A stretch of 64,000 nt of DNA from Streptomyces sp. HUAS CB01 (GCF_030406905.1 NZ_CP129137.1:7409501-7473500), one strand, 5' to 3'; counted from the stretch's first letter, positions 25,968 through 35,178 are shown. The notes: a model not told the origin generated them from the sequence alone. A program made the numbers and translations.

Positions 25968-26555
25968 TCAGCCCTCGCCGCCGTCGCCGCCCCGGCCGCC
26001 AGCGCCGCTGAGGTCGCAGCCGATGCCGAAGCAGATTCCGCCGTCGCCCCCCGCCCCGCCGGAGCCGCCGTCGCCCTCACCGGCCGCGTCGCCGCCGCCA
26101 CCGCCGTCGCCACCCGTCACGCTGCCGTTGCAGATGCCGGCGCAGATCCCGCCGTCGCCGCCGTCCCCGCCGTCCTGGCCGGTGTCCCCGGCCGTGCCGC
26201 TGCCGCCGTTGGCACTGCCGTTGCACAGCCCCGCGCAGAAGCCGCCGTCCTCACCCTCGCCGCCGTTGGCGGTGTCATTGCAGTTGCCCACGCACGCCCG
26301 GTCGCCGACCTGGACATTGCCCTCGTCGCCCAGCTCGACGTCGAACGGCCCGCCGCTGTCGCCCGCCGGAAGATGCGCCGCGGCCTGCGCCGCCGGCGAC
26401 TGCGTGACGGCCTGCGCTGCCGGCGTCGCCGACTGCGGGGCGGCCGGTGCCGCCACCGCGGCGGGTGCCATCACCCCAGCACCGAGCAGACCGGCCGCCA
26501 CCACCAGGCCCAGCCGACCGGCCCACGAACCCATACACCTGAATCGCATGAACAT
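25968..26555 (-). CDS. Secreted Gly/Asp-rich protein with Cys-x3-Cys motifs
   Basis: A 195-residue exported protein. The signal peptide (LGLVVAAGLLGAGVMAPAAVA) ends near residue 36. The mature part has an Ala/Gln-rich stretch, then a Gly/Asp/Glu-rich body in which four short cysteine motifs recur: ACVGNCND, FCAGLCNGS, ICAGICNGS and ICFGIGCD. The regular spacing suggests a repeat-built, possibly disulfide-bonded or metal-binding surface protein. I recognise no family. GGAG lies seven bases before ATG 26555; ATG 26549 is an alternative start. It has the shared bipartite upstream element. Confidence 0.75.
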   Translation of the reverse strand: MFMRFRCMGSWAGRLGLVVAAGLLGAGVMAPAAVAAPAAPQSATPAAQAVTQSPAAQAAAHLPAGDSGGPFDVELGDEGNVQVGDRACVGNCNDTANGGEGEDGGFCAGLCNGSANGGSGTAGDTGQDGGDGGDGGICAGICNGSVTGGDGGGGGDAAGEGDGGSGGAGGDGGICFGIGCDLSGAGGRGGDGGEG

Positions 26556-26677
26556 CCCCTTTCTCCGGAGAAACGCCGTCCCTGATTCACGTTCGATGTC
26601 GGATGCCTTTTCCCGCCGAACAGGCGAGGCCCCGGGAAATGCCGAGGAGAATCACAGGACTGGATGTGTTTGTCCCT

Positions 26678-26732
26678 CCAGTAGGCCGTGCCGTGCCCGC
26701 CGCCGTCACGCCGCGCGAATTCGGGCCTTGAC
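26678..26732 (-). promoter_or_regulatory. Shared bipartite upstream element, copy 2
   Basis: Minus strand GTCAAGGCCCGAATTC, then GGCCTACTGG; on the plus strand CCAGTAGGCC at 26678-26687 and CTTGAC at 26727-26732, 39 nt between. It lies about 120-175 bp upstream of the gene starting at 26555. Confidence 0.7.
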
Positions 26733-26980
26733 ACATTTCTCGGTTGTCGTTATCAGCGCCCGGCGCGCGGAAGGACGAGCCACCCGCGCGGCGCGCGCGA
26801 AGGGGAGTTCCCGTGCGGGGACGCACCGGTCCGAGCACGACCGGGGCTCTCCACGACGAAGGCCGGCCGCCCGAGCCCACTGGACCCGGGCGGCCGGCCG
26901 GTGTGCCGGGCCATCCCTCCGTACATGTGTCCCCGTCCGCCCCGTACCACTCGCCGTGCGGTACGGGGCGGGGCGGCGGG

Positions 26981-27520
26981 CTACTCCATCAGAGCCGCCC
27001 AGTCACCGTCGAGGACCTGCTCCCGCCAGGTGTCGACCTCCTTCTTGGAGACGTCGTACTTCTCGGCGACCTCGGCGGTCGTCGCCTCGTCGGCCAGGAG
27101 CGCCACCACGATGCGCACCTTGTCCACCACCGACAGCTCGTCCTTCGGCTTGTCCGGCAGTTCGCCGAACGCCTCGAAGTCCTTGAGGTCCTTGAGGTCC
27201 TTCAGATCCTTGAGGTCCTCCAGCTCCTCCAGCCCCTCGAGGTCCTTGAGGTCCTTCAGGTCCTTGAGGTCCTCGGGATCCGCACAGCCGGGCCCGCCGG
27301 GCTTGCCGGGCTCACCCGGCTGTCCGGGCTCGCCTCCCTTGCCGCCTTCCCCGCCCTTTCCGCAGTCGGCGGACCGGCTGCCGAGGGCGGCGGCATCGGC
27401 GGAGAGGCTGCTGCCCGGTGCGGGACTCTGCGGAGCCTGAGCGGCGCACGCGGTCCCGGTCGCGACGGCCACCGAGGCCACCGCCAGAACGATCGAACGT
27501 TGCCAGAGTTTCCTGGACAT
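26981..27520 (-). CDS. Exported repeat protein with transposase-type HTH tail
   Basis: A 179-residue protein in four parts: a signal peptide (residues 1-27, ending ACAAQA); a short collagen-like Gly-X-Y stretch (GGEPGQPGEPGKPGGPG); a run of about 13 Leu-Lys/Glu-Asp triplets (residues 82-118); and a C-terminal domain whose sequence KVRIVVALLADEATTAEVAE plus KYDVSKKEVDTWREQVLDG has the pattern of a transposase OrfA-type helix-turn-helix. An HTH on an apparently exported protein is odd. The ATG at 27520 has GGAG at nine bases. It lies 134 bp after the glycine-rich gene 28281-27655 and may be co-transcribed. Confidence 0.7.
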   Translation of the reverse strand: MSRKLWQRSIVLAVASVAVATGTACAAQAPQSPAPGSSLSADAAALGSRSADCGKGGEGGKGGEPGQPGEPGKPGGPGCADPEDLKDLKDLKDLEGLEELEDLKDLKDLKDLKDFEAFGELPDKPKDELSVVDKVRIVVALLADEATTAEVAEKYDVSKKEVDTWREQVLDGDWAALME

Positions 27521-27654
27521 GGGGGGATGCTCCATTTCATGTCAAGAGAGGGGGTGCCACCGGCGCTCCCGCGCACCCGGTCACGGTGGGGGGTGGAGGC
27601 CGGGCCGGCCTCCACCCCGTCGAGGCGGACCGTGGGCCGCCGCGCCTACGGCGA

Positions 27655-28281
<627 letters not shown>

Positions 28282-28433
28282 CGCAATACTCCTTTTCGCG
28301 CCAATGATGAGAGTGCCCCTCCCGGTCGGCCCGGGAGGAATTCCGGAGCGGACAATGGCCGGTGAATTCCCGCCGTTCTTACGTTCCGCTGCGGTGCGCT
28401 GCGCCTCCCCGATGTCCGGTGAGGCCCGCATCA

Positions 28434-28488
28434 CCAGTAGGCCGGAGGGAGGGGGGATCGGTCTCGTTCCGAGGAATCGGGACTTGAC
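28434..28488 (-). promoter_or_regulatory. Shared bipartite upstream element, copy 3
   Basis: Minus strand GTCAAGTCCCGATTCC, then GGCCTACTGG; on the plus strand CCAGTAGGCC at 28434-28443 and CTTGAC at 28483-28488, 39 nt between. It lies upstream of the glycine-rich protein gene starting at 28281. Confidence 0.7.
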
Positions 28489-28752
28489 GCATTCCGAAAG
28501 GCTGGGTAAAAGCGGCGGCCGACGCGGCCGGGCGGGGCTTCGCGCCGGGGTGTGCGGGCGCATCGGCGACCGCCCCGAGAGCACGGCCGTGGTACCGGGC
28601 CTGGTTCCGGGAGCCTGGTTCCGGGGCGTCCGGTTCGTGGTGCGGGCCCGGCGGCGCGCGGCCGCGTTCCCGCTCGGGGCGACGGCGTCGGGCGCCGTCC
28701 GCCGGTACCGGGCGGCCCGGCTCGGCAGGCTCGGCGCCGTGGAGTGTTCGCC

Positions 28753-29238
28753 TCAGGCGATTCCAAGACTGGCGTGGATGGTCTTGCCGCCGGGGGAGGG
28801 GGCGATCTCGACCGAGAGGCAGAGACGCTGGACGAGCGGCCATCCGTGCCCGCCCGGCAGGAACCCGTCGGCCGCCCGCTTGCAGTGCGGTGCCTCGACG
28901 GTGCGGTCGGCGACGCTGATCCGTAAGGTGTCGTCGCTCAGGGAGGCGGTGAAGGACGCGACGCCGCCGCCGTGCCGCAGGGCGTTCGTCACGAGCTCGG
29001 ACGTGACCAGGAGTGCGTCCGCCAGCACCGTACCCGCGTTCGTGTGCCGAGTGGTGCCCGGGTCCGAAGTCGTGTCCGTACGCGCCTGGGCGTACGGACA
29101 CGTGGCCTCGTCCAAGCGCCTGTCGCCGCGTGCGGTACGCCTGGCCCGCGCGGATGCCAGCAGACGCCGCACATGGCCCCGTGCGGCTGCCGCCGTCACG
29201 TCCGGCTGCGCCGGTCGCGTATGGTCGTCCGTGGTCAT
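28753..29238 (-). CDS. Anti-sigma-type HATPase (RsbW/SpoIIAB-like)
   Basis: A 161-residue GHKL ATPase. The N box is LVTSELVTNALRHGG, the G1 region ISVADRTVEAP and the G2 loop GGHGWPLVQRL, as in the histidine-kinase-like ATPases that bind sigma factors or STAS proteins and phosphorylate a STAS serine. The N-terminal half carries an unusual basic and Thr-rich insertion. The ATG is preceded by GAGGGGG. The gene is divergent from the SpoIIE phosphatase operon, consistent with a role as the kinase in the same partner-switching circuit. Confidence 0.85.
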   Translation of the reverse strand: MTTDDHTRPAQPDVTAAAARGHVRRLLASARARRTARGDRRLDEATCPYAQARTDTTSDPGTTRHTNAGTVLADALLVTSELVTNALRHGGGVASFTASLSDDTLRISVADRTVEAPHCKRAADGFLPGGHGWPLVQRLCLSVEIAPSPGGKTIHASLGIA

Positions 29239-29494
29239 GACCACCCCCTCGTCGTGCGACCGCCATCGGGCCCGCTCCCCGCGCCCGGACAGGACGCTTC
29301 CTCCGCGTGTGCCCCCTCTCTCACACGGCACACCGTCACCAGTGGACCGGAACCGCCGCATTGCGCGGGGGTCCGGTGGCGGTGGGTGGCGGGATGCGGT
29401 GGCCGCTTGATGACATGAGGGAAGGTGCGGGATGGTGGCACCCGTCCTGACTTCCAGTGGAAGGTGATGAGGCCCGCTCCCGGGCCTTGGCAAC

Positions 29495-31159
29495 ATGACG
29501 ACTTTCGAAGGCTCCTCGCGCGCGTCGCGGGGCCTGGTCCTCACTGTCGGTGCCTCGTGGACGCAGGCGCCCTACCCCGCCCTGGTCGCGGACCGCGCCG
29601 GTGGGGTGGTGGAAGTGAACGCGGCGGCAGCCGCTCTGTTCCCAGGCGCGCTCAGAGGGACACCGCTCGACGACGCGGTGCCCGCGTGGCTGGCCGACGC
29701 GCACCGCCGTGTGGCCGAGGACGGCGCCACCGAGGGCCGGACGGACACGGTGCGCGGCCGGCACGAAGGCCTGACGCTGGAAGCCCATCCGACCGTCGGC
29801 GACAACGGAGACGTGGTCTGGTGGCTCGTCGACGACACCGACCGCCTGCTGGCCGAGACGGCCCTGCACGACGAACGGGAACGCACGACCTTTCTTGCCG
29901 AGGCGTCCACCCGGTTGCTCGCCTCGCTCAACGTGGACCGGTGCATGGAGGTGGCGGTCCGCATCGCCGCGGAACACCTGGCGGACGCCGCGCTGCTCGT
30001 CGCCCCGGCCGCCGGGAAGCGCCACCCCATCGCCGCGGGCGTCCGGGGCGGTTCCGTCGTCCGCACCACCGGCAGGATCGACCCCTCCGCGGTACCCGGC
30101 CTGAGCGAGGCGCTGCAGGGCTTCCCGCCCGTACCGTCCCGGTGGATCGATCCGGCCGCGCTACCGGACTGGGCCGTCCCCGACGGCCTGGACGGGCCCG
30201 TCGGATCCGTCGTGGTCACCCCGCTGCCGGGTCACGGTGTGCCGGCCGGAGCACTGATCCTCCTGCGCCGCGGTGAGAACGCCGCGTTCGACGCCTCGGA
30301 GGAGGTCTTCGCACGCGTCTTCGCCGCCCGCGCGGGAGTGGCACTGTCCGCGGCCCGTCTGTACGCGGAGCAGGCGAGCATCACGGCGACGCTGATGATG
30401 GAACTCCTGCCGCCGGAGCTCCGGCACGTGCACGGTGTGGAGTTCGCCGGCGGATGCCGCGCCTCACGCGACACCGAGCGGGTCGGCGGCGACTTCTACG
30501 ACGTGCACCCGGGCGACTCGCCCGACCGCGAGACGTTGGCCGTGCTCGGCGACGTGTGCGGCAAGGGCCTGGAGGCCGCCGTCCTGACCGGCAAGATCCG
30601 CAACACCCTGCAGGCCCTGCTTCCCCTGGCCGACGACCACGAGAATCTGCTGCGGCTGCTCAACGGCGCACTGATCAGCAACCGGCACGCCCGGTACGCC
30701 ACTCTGGTCCTGGCCTCCGTGCGCCGTGAGGGACGCACCACCCACCTGCGTCTGACCAGTGCGGGACATCCCAGGCCGCTGATCGTGCGCCACACGGGCC
30801 AGGTCGAGGAAGTCGACACGTCGGGAACCCTGATCGGGGCCCTGCCCGAGGTCAACGCCCATACCGCGCACGTGGATCTGACGCCGGGGGAGACCTGTCT
30901 GCTGTACACGGACGGCATCACGGAGGCCAGGGGCGGTCCCCTCGGCGACGTGCTGTTCGGCGAGGAACGGCTGTGGGCGGCGCTGGCCGAATGCGCCGGC
31001 ATGCCCGCCGAGGCGGTCGTGGAGCGGCTGCAGATGCTGGCCTCGGAGTGGGTCGGCGGCGGGCCGCACGACGACATGGCGGTGGTGGCGATCACCGCGC
31101 CGCACGGCACCCACCTCACGGCGGTCGACGGCCACACCCCGGGCAGGTACACGGCATGA
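29495..31159 (+). CDS. PAS/GAF SpoIIE-type PP2C phosphatase
   Basis: A 554-residue serine phosphatase. A PAS-like region (about 20-100) with YPALVADRAGGVVEVNAAAA, a GAF domain (about 125-285) and a PPM/SpoIIE catalytic domain (about 310-545) are in order. Metal-binding acidic residues are in RVGGDFYDV (about 330), LGDVCGKGLEAA, YTDGITEAR and HDDMAVVAI. Such enzymes dephosphorylate STAS anti-anti-sigma proteins. The stop overlaps the start of the cobalamin-binding gene (ATGA), which is itself overlapped with a STAS gene, so the phosphatase, B12 sensor and probable substrate are translationally coupled. Confidence 0.93.
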   Translation: MTTFEGSSRASRGLVLTVGASWTQAPYPALVADRAGGVVEVNAAAAALFPGALRGTPLDDAVPAWLADAHRRVAEDGATEGRTDTVRGRHEGLTLEAHPTVGDNGDVVWWLVDDTDRLLAETALHDERERTTFLAEASTRLLASLNVDRCMEVAVRIAAEHLADAALLVAPAAGKRHPIAAGVRGGSVVRTTGRIDPSAVPGLSEALQGFPPVPSRWIDPAALPDWAVPDGLDGPVGSVVVTPLPGHGVPAGALILLRRGENAAFDASEEVFARVFAARAGVALSAARLYAEQASITATLMMELLPPELRHVHGVEFAGGCRASRDTERVGGDFYDVHPGDSPDRETLAVLGDVCGKGLEAAVLTGKIRNTLQALLPLADDHENLLRLLNGALISNRHARYATLVLASVRREGRTTHLRLTSAGHPRPLIVRHTGQVEEVDTSGTLIGALPEVNAHTAHVDLTPGETCLLYTDGITEARGGPLGDVLFGEERLWAALAECAGMPAEAVVERLQMLASEWVGGGPHDDMAVVAITAPHGTHLTAVDGHTPGRYTA

Positions 31160-32505
31160 CCGACATCCACGACGCCCGGTTCGGCGCGGCCGGTACTTCG
31201 GAGGCCGCCCTCGCCGCCGAAGCCGGGGGAGCCGCCGACATCGGGGGAGCCGCCGAAGCCGGGCGAGCCCCCTTTTCCGGCAAGGCCGTTGAAGCCCTCG
31301 AGACCGACCGGGCCGGTCGCACTGACCGCACCGACTCGACCGACCGCACTGGCCGCACCGTCCCGACCGACCAGAGCGACCCTGCCGGCGAGGCAGTGGC
31401 CGAGGAGACCCGGCCCGCCCTGCTCTCCCGTGCCCGGGACGAACTCTGGCGGGCGGTGGACGAGCGGGACGAACTCGCCGCCGCACGCGGCGTGTTCGAA
31501 CTGCTGGACTCCGGCCTCGACGCGGAGGACATCCTGCTGGAGGTCATCGCACCGGTGCAGCACAAGGTCGGGGTGGAGTGGGCCGCGGGTCGCATCACCG
31601 TCGCCCAGGAGCACGCCGCGACCGCCATCCACGACCGGATCATCGCCGCCATGGCGCACCGGGCCACCGCGAAGGCCCCGGACCGGGATCACGGGAAGCG
31701 CGGGATGACCGTCGTCGTCGCCTGCGTGGAGGGGGAATGGCACGCCCTGCCGGCCCGGATCCTCGCGGAGACGCTGCGCCTGCGCGGCCACACGGTCGAC
31801 TTCCTCGGCGCCCAGGTCCCCACCCCGCACCTCATCGCCCATCTGCACCGGACCGCTCCGGACGTCGTGGCGCTGTCCTCCTCCCTTCCCACCCGGCTGC
31901 CGACGGCGCACGCGGCCATCACGGCGATCCAGGCCACGGGCGTGCCGGTGCTCGCCGGAGGGGCGGCGTTCGCCCCCGACGGCCGCTACGCACGGCTGCT
32001 CGGCGCCGACGCCTGGGCCGCGGAGGCCCGGGAGGCCGCAGACGTACTCGGCCGGGGCCTGCCCCGCCCGCACCTGGACTCCGCCAGGCTGGCCGTCGAG
32101 GACCTGCCCCATCTGATCGACCAGGAATACACGATGGTGAGCCGAGGCAAGCGGCAACTGGTGAAGAACACCCTGGCGAATCTCGAACAACGACTGCCCG
32201 CGATGCGGTCGTACAGCGAAACGGAACGTGAGCGCACCGCCGAGGACGTCGCCCACATCGTCGACTTCCTCGCCGCCGCGCTCTACACCGACGACGCACG
32301 GCTGTTCACCGGCTTCCTCGAATGGACGGGCGACATCCTCGAAGCCCGGGGGGTGCCCGCCCTGGTCCTCCTCCCCGGCCTCGAGCACCTCCAGGAGGAG
32401 CTCAAGGACTTCCCCCGTGCCCTGGACTGCCTCGCGCAGGGCGCGGCCGCTCTCCGCGGGCGGAACCGCCGTCCCACGATCCCCGGCCCTGGAACCGCAG
32501 CATGA
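31156..32505 (+). CDS. Cobalamin-binding protein with B12-photoreceptor motif
   Basis: A 449-residue cytosolic protein. After about 80 low-complexity residues (DRT-rich at 58-68) comes a four-helix cap (about 90-175) that contains W142 followed by exactly nine residues and E152-H153, the W-x9-E-H signature of CarH-type B12 photoreceptors. The Rossmann cobalamin domain (about 184-300) shows EGEWHALPA with His196 as the probable cobalt ligand, SSSLPTRLP and VLAGGAAF. A helical C-terminal domain (about 320-435) follows. No DNA-binding domain is present, unlike CarH. It overlaps the phosphatase and STAS genes by 4 bp each, so it probably feeds into partner switching. Confidence 0.88.
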   Translation: MTDIHDARFGAAGTSEAALAAEAGGAADIGGAAEAGRAPFSGKAVEALETDRAGRTDRTDSTDRTGRTVPTDQSDPAGEAVAEETRPALLSRARDELWRAVDERDELAAARGVFELLDSGLDAEDILLEVIAPVQHKVGVEWAAGRITVAQEHAATAIHDRIIAAMAHRATAKAPDRDHGKRGMTVVVACVEGEWHALPARILAETLRLRGHTVDFLGAQVPTPHLIAHLHRTAPDVVALSSSLPTRLPTAHAAITAIQATGVPVLAGGAAFAPDGRYARLLGADAWAAEAREAADVLGRGLPRPHLDSARLAVEDLPHLIDQEYTMVSRGKRQLVKNTLANLEQRLPAMRSYSETERERTAEDVAHIVDFLAAALYTDDARLFTGFLEWTGDILEARGVPALVLLPGLEHLQEELKDFPRALDCLAQGAAALRGRNRRPTIPGPGTAA

Positions 32506-32915
32506 CCGCATCTCCCCAACGCACGTTCAATGTCGACGTCACCACCGGCACCGGAGAGGTGTGCGTCCGGATCGACGGCGACCTCGACTGGGAGTCGGCC
32601 GACGACCTCACCGAGGCCGCCCGCGCCTGTCTGGAGGCGGAGGGGCCGCCGCGCCTCCTCCGGCTGGACTGCACGCAGCTGACTCTCTGCGACTCCATGG
32701 GGCTGGCGGCGCTGCTCATGGTCCATCGCCTTGCTACGGCCGCCGGGGCGCGGCTGCGTCTGGACCACCGGCCCCAGGCGCTCGAACGGCTGCTGGAACT
32801 GACCGGCACCCTCGGCCACTTCACCGGAGCCGACGCGGGCGAGGCCGCCCAGATGCCCGGGGAGCCGGACGCGCAGGGCCCGGCCGGTGCGACCCCGCCC
32901 GCCCGCCCGACGTAG
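32502..32915 (+). CDS. STAS anti-anti-sigma factor
   Basis: A 137-residue protein with one STAS domain (residues 8-105): VCVRIDGDLDWESADDL, then the phosphorylation site region LTLCDSMGLAALLMV, whose Ser is the likely target of the neighbouring ATPases and phosphatase. A Gly/Pro/Ala-rich tail of about 30 residues follows. The start ATG overlaps the stop of the cobalamin protein gene. The TAG stop lies at the edge of a MITE-like repeat. Confidence 0.9.
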   Translation: MTASPQRTFNVDVTTGTGEVCVRIDGDLDWESADDLTEAARACLEAEGPPRLLRLDCTQLTLCDSMGLAALLMVHRLATAAGARLRLDHRPQALERLLELTGTLGHFTGADAGEAAQMPGEPDAQGPAGATPPARPT

Positions 32916-32982
32916 GGCGTGTTGCGAAAGCAGCTCCGTCCGCCCTCGGGCCAGGAGGGACCTTCCCGAAGACGCACCGGAC
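32913..32982. repeat. Rearranged MITE-like repeat, copy 2
   Basis: TAGGGCGTGTTGCGAAAGCA opens the repeat and supplies the stop codon of the STAS gene. It contains the end sequence of the repeat at 53904-54081 in inverse orientation, followed by an inverted piece of the other end (GGGCCAGGAGGGACCTT), with the centre missing. Confidence 0.65.
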
Positions 32983-33022
32983 GCGGATCGGCTTTCGGCG
33001 GCAGCTCGTGTCGGTCCGTCAC

Positions 33023-33364
33023 TCACCAGTTCCGGGTGGCGATCAGCTCCTCCACGTCCGCATCCGTGAAGCCGTAGGTCGACGCGACGAACCAGAAGTC
33101 CTCGGCGATCTCCTCGCGGGCGACCGTCTCGATCTCACTCCCGGCTGCCTCGAACTCCGCCTCCAGCTGGTTGAACTCCTCCGTCGCCGCCTGGGTCAGC
33201 ACGTACAGGGCTGCCGGATCCGACGGCCGGTCGGCCTCGATCCGCTCGCACAGCCGCACCAGGATCGTGCGTCCCTCGTCGACGACGTGATCGGGGTAGT
33301 ACGGGTCCGCGTACAGCTGACGCAAGAACGCATGCCCCGCCACCCGCTGGTCGGTGATCGGCAC
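33023..33364 (-). CDS. DUF5713 family protein
   Basis: A 113-residue acidic, helical protein matching DUF5713: FLRQLYADPYYPDHVVDEGR near the start, LYVLTQAATEEFNQLEAEFE in the middle and the tail EDFWFVASTYGFTDADVEEL. Function is unknown. The start is GTG with GGGAGGGGG upstream. It lies between two STAS genes on the opposite strand. Confidence 0.85.
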   Translation of the reverse strand: MPITDQRVAGHAFLRQLYADPYYPDHVVDEGRTILVRLCERIEADRPSDPAALYVLTQAATEEFNQLEAEFEAAGSEIETVAREEIAEDFWFVASTYGFTDADVEELIATRNW

Positions 33365-33557
33365 AGTGCCCCCTCCCGGTGGAAGAACCGACGGGCCGAT
33401 CATGCACCCCACCACTGACAACGACGCCGTCCCCGAGCGTCCCGCCCATCGTGACCAGTACGTTCGCCACGGGCCCTGGCGGACGCGCGCCACCGTGTGA
33501 TCGGCCCGACGCGGCCCCGCTGTACGCCCGCTGCGGCCGAACTGGGACAATGCCTCG

Positions 33558-33935
33558 ATGAACGAAGACCTGGAAGTGACCGTGACCCTGGACGGCGACG
33601 TGCGCGTCGTCCAGGTCAGCGGTGAATGCGACGCCGACGAGGCCGGGGTGCTGGCCCGGACGCTCGCGGCGCCCTTCGACGGGACCGCCCTCGGCGTCGT
33701 CGTGGACCTCTCCCGGGTCACGTTCGCCGACTCCTCGTTCCTCCACACGCTCATCGAGGCGCACCGGAGCCACCTGGCGGCCGGTCTTCCGCTCGTGCTC
33801 GCCCAGCCCCACAGCGCGGTCCAGCGGCTCCTGGACCTCACCGACACGGCGCGCCACTTCACCGTCGCCCCCACGACGACCGCCGCGCTGGACGAGGTCC
33901 GCGGAGCACGCAGCGACGGCCACCACGTCCGGTGA
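33558..33935 (+). CDS. STAS domain protein
   Basis: A 125-residue single STAS domain: VRVVQVSGECDADEAGVLAR, then VVVDLSRVTFADSSFLHTLIEAH with paired serines at the phosphorylation position and a C-terminal helix. It is followed 74 bp later by a GHKL ATPase on the same strand, forming a compact STAS-kinase pair of the SpoIIAA/SpoIIAB type. Confidence 0.87.
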   Translation: MNEDLEVTVTLDGDVRVVQVSGECDADEAGVLARTLAAPFDGTALGVVVDLSRVTFADSSFLHTLIEAHRSHLAAGLPLVLAQPHSAVQRLLDLTDTARHFTVAPTTTAALDEVRGARSDGHHVR

Positions 33936-34009
33936 GGGGCGTACCGGAGCGGCACTCGGCGCAGGGTGAGCAGCAGACGGCGGACCTGGCGACGCCGCGA
34001 GGGGGAAGC

Positions 34010-34504
34010 ATGACGAACGAGACCGCCACCGGCCGCGAACAGCACTCCGGAGCGGCGGGGGGTGCGCACGAGGCCCGCACCGCACCAGGGCCCGGCGCGC
34101 ACGGAGACCCTCCCGCGCCCGGTGGGCAGGACCGGCGACCCGCCACGGCCTCCGCCGCCCGTGAGCGGGTGCGCCGGCTCCTCGACGGTCATCCCGGTGC
34201 ACCGCTGCTGCCGCGCGTGGTCAACGACGTCCTGCTGGTGACGTCCGAACTGGTCACCAACGCGCTGCGGCACGGAGGCGGAATCGCCGCCTTCCACGCG
34301 GAGCTCGACGGTGGCACCGTCCGGATCCGCGTGACCGACCGCTCCACCGCGCCGCCCAGCAGTGCGTCGCGGCGGGACGTCACCACCCCCGGCGGATTCG
34401 GCTGGCCGCTCGTCCGGCGCCTCAGCCGCAGTGTCACGATCACCCCCACCGGCGACGGCAAGACCGTCGAGGCCGTCCTGCTCCTCACCCCGGACGGCGT
34501 CTGA
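34010..34504 (+). CDS. Anti-sigma-type HATPase
   Basis: A 164-residue GHKL ATPase closely similar in layout to the one at 28753-29238: N box VTSELVTNALRHGGG, G1 RIRVTDRSTAPP, G2 GGFGWPLVRRLSRSV. The first 45 residues are Gly/Pro/Ala-rich and probably disordered. It should phosphorylate a STAS partner, most simply the product of the adjacent gene at 33558. A strong GAGGGGGAAG precedes the ATG. A perfect hairpin follows about 90 bp after the stop. Confidence 0.87.
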   Translation: MTNETATGREQHSGAAGGAHEARTAPGPGAHGDPPAPGGQDRRPATASAARERVRRLLDGHPGAPLLPRVVNDVLLVTSELVTNALRHGGGIAAFHAELDGGTVRIRVTDRSTAPPSSASRRDVTTPGGFGWPLVRRLSRSVTITPTGDGKTVEAVLLLTPDGV

Positions 34505-34595
34505 CCGCGCCCACCGGAAGCGACCGATCCGGCCCCCGCACGGGAACGGCCCCCGGAACCGGGCAGCCGCCACACGTCAACGGCCTGTGAACGGC

Positions 34596-34625
34596 ACAGG
34601 CCGCCGCGAGGACGCGGCGGCCTGT
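34596..34625. terminator. Bidirectional hairpin between HATPase and rpmJ
   Basis: A perfect 13-bp stem, ACAGGCCGCCGCG (34596-34608) with its complement (34613-34625) and an AGGA loop, between the convergent HATPase and L36 genes. Confidence 0.75.
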
Positions 34626-34639
34626 TCCCGGTCGCGCTG

Positions 34640-34762
34640 TCAGCCCTGACGGGCCTTGAAGCGCGGCTCCTTCTTGTTGAGGACGAACGTCGTCCCCCTG
34701 CGCCGGACGACCTGGGCACCTGGCCTGGCCTTCAGCGCGCGCAGCGACCTGCGTACCTTCAT
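34640..34762 (-). CDS. rpmJ: 50S ribosomal protein L36, Cys-less type
   Basis: A 40-residue protein beginning [20 protein letters not shown] and ending RFKARQG. The order and basic character are those of L36, but the zinc-ribbon cysteines are absent, marking the zinc-independent paralogue (YkgO type). In zinc-limited actinobacteria such copies replace the zinc-bearing protein and are repressed by Zur. It lies 148 bp downstream of a Cys-less L33 gene on the same strand, as in the known Zur-controlled L36/L33 pairs. Confidence 0.9.
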   Translation of the reverse strand: MKVRRSLRALKARPGAQVVRRRGTTFVLNKKEPRFKARQG

Positions 34763-34910
34763 CGCACTTCCTTCCTTCGTCTGCCCCGGGCGGCCCCTGC
34801 GTCCGCCGGGCGGCGTGGTTCGGTCCGCCGGGCGGCCGGCGCCTGAAGACGGCCGGCCGCGGGTGGCCGAGCCTCTCCGGTGCCACGCGGGGCCGGGTGC
34901 GGGCAGGGCG

Positions 34911-35075
34911 TCAGCGCACCTCGCGGTAGAGCACGTGCCGGCCCGCCGCCGGGTCGTACTTGCGCAGTACGAGCCGGTCGGGGTCGTTCATCCGGCTCTT
35001 CCGGGTCACATACGAGTGACCGGTTCCCGCCGACGACCGGAGCGTCACGACGGGGCGCCTGTCGTTGCGTGCCAT
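34911..35075 (-). CDS. rpmG: 50S ribosomal protein L33, Cys-less type
   Basis: A 54-residue L33 ([40 protein letters not shown]). The paired CxxC motifs of the zinc-binding form are missing; Thr/Ser and Asp/Leu take their places. This is the alternative, zinc-free version. It precedes the Cys-less L36 on the same strand. A 24-bp palindrome 80-103 bp upstream is a candidate operator. Start supported by GAGAGGGG. Confidence 0.92.
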   Translation of the reverse strand: MARNDRRPVVTLRSSAGTGHSYVTRKSRMNDPDRLVLRKYDPAAGRHVLYREVR

Positions 35076-35154
35076 CTCATTCCCCTCTCACCGGAGATTC
35101 GGGCGGCTCGGGCGGGCGGCTCGATCGCCTCCGCCGGAGTCGACAGCTGCAACA

Positions 35155-35178
35155 CGGGAATCACTCATGACATTCCCG
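35155..35178. promoter_or_regulatory. Palindrome upstream of the zinc-free ribosomal genes
   Basis: CGGGAAT (35155-35161) and ATTCCCG (35172-35178) are exact complements separated by 10 bp. The position upstream of the Cys-less L33/L36 pair suits a Zur-type operator, though the half-sites do not clearly match the usual TGAAAAT-type Zur box. Confidence 0.45.

Noticed and set aside
28753..34504. A sigma factor gene within the partner-switching module
   Set aside because: No frame shows sigma region 2 or 4 motifs.
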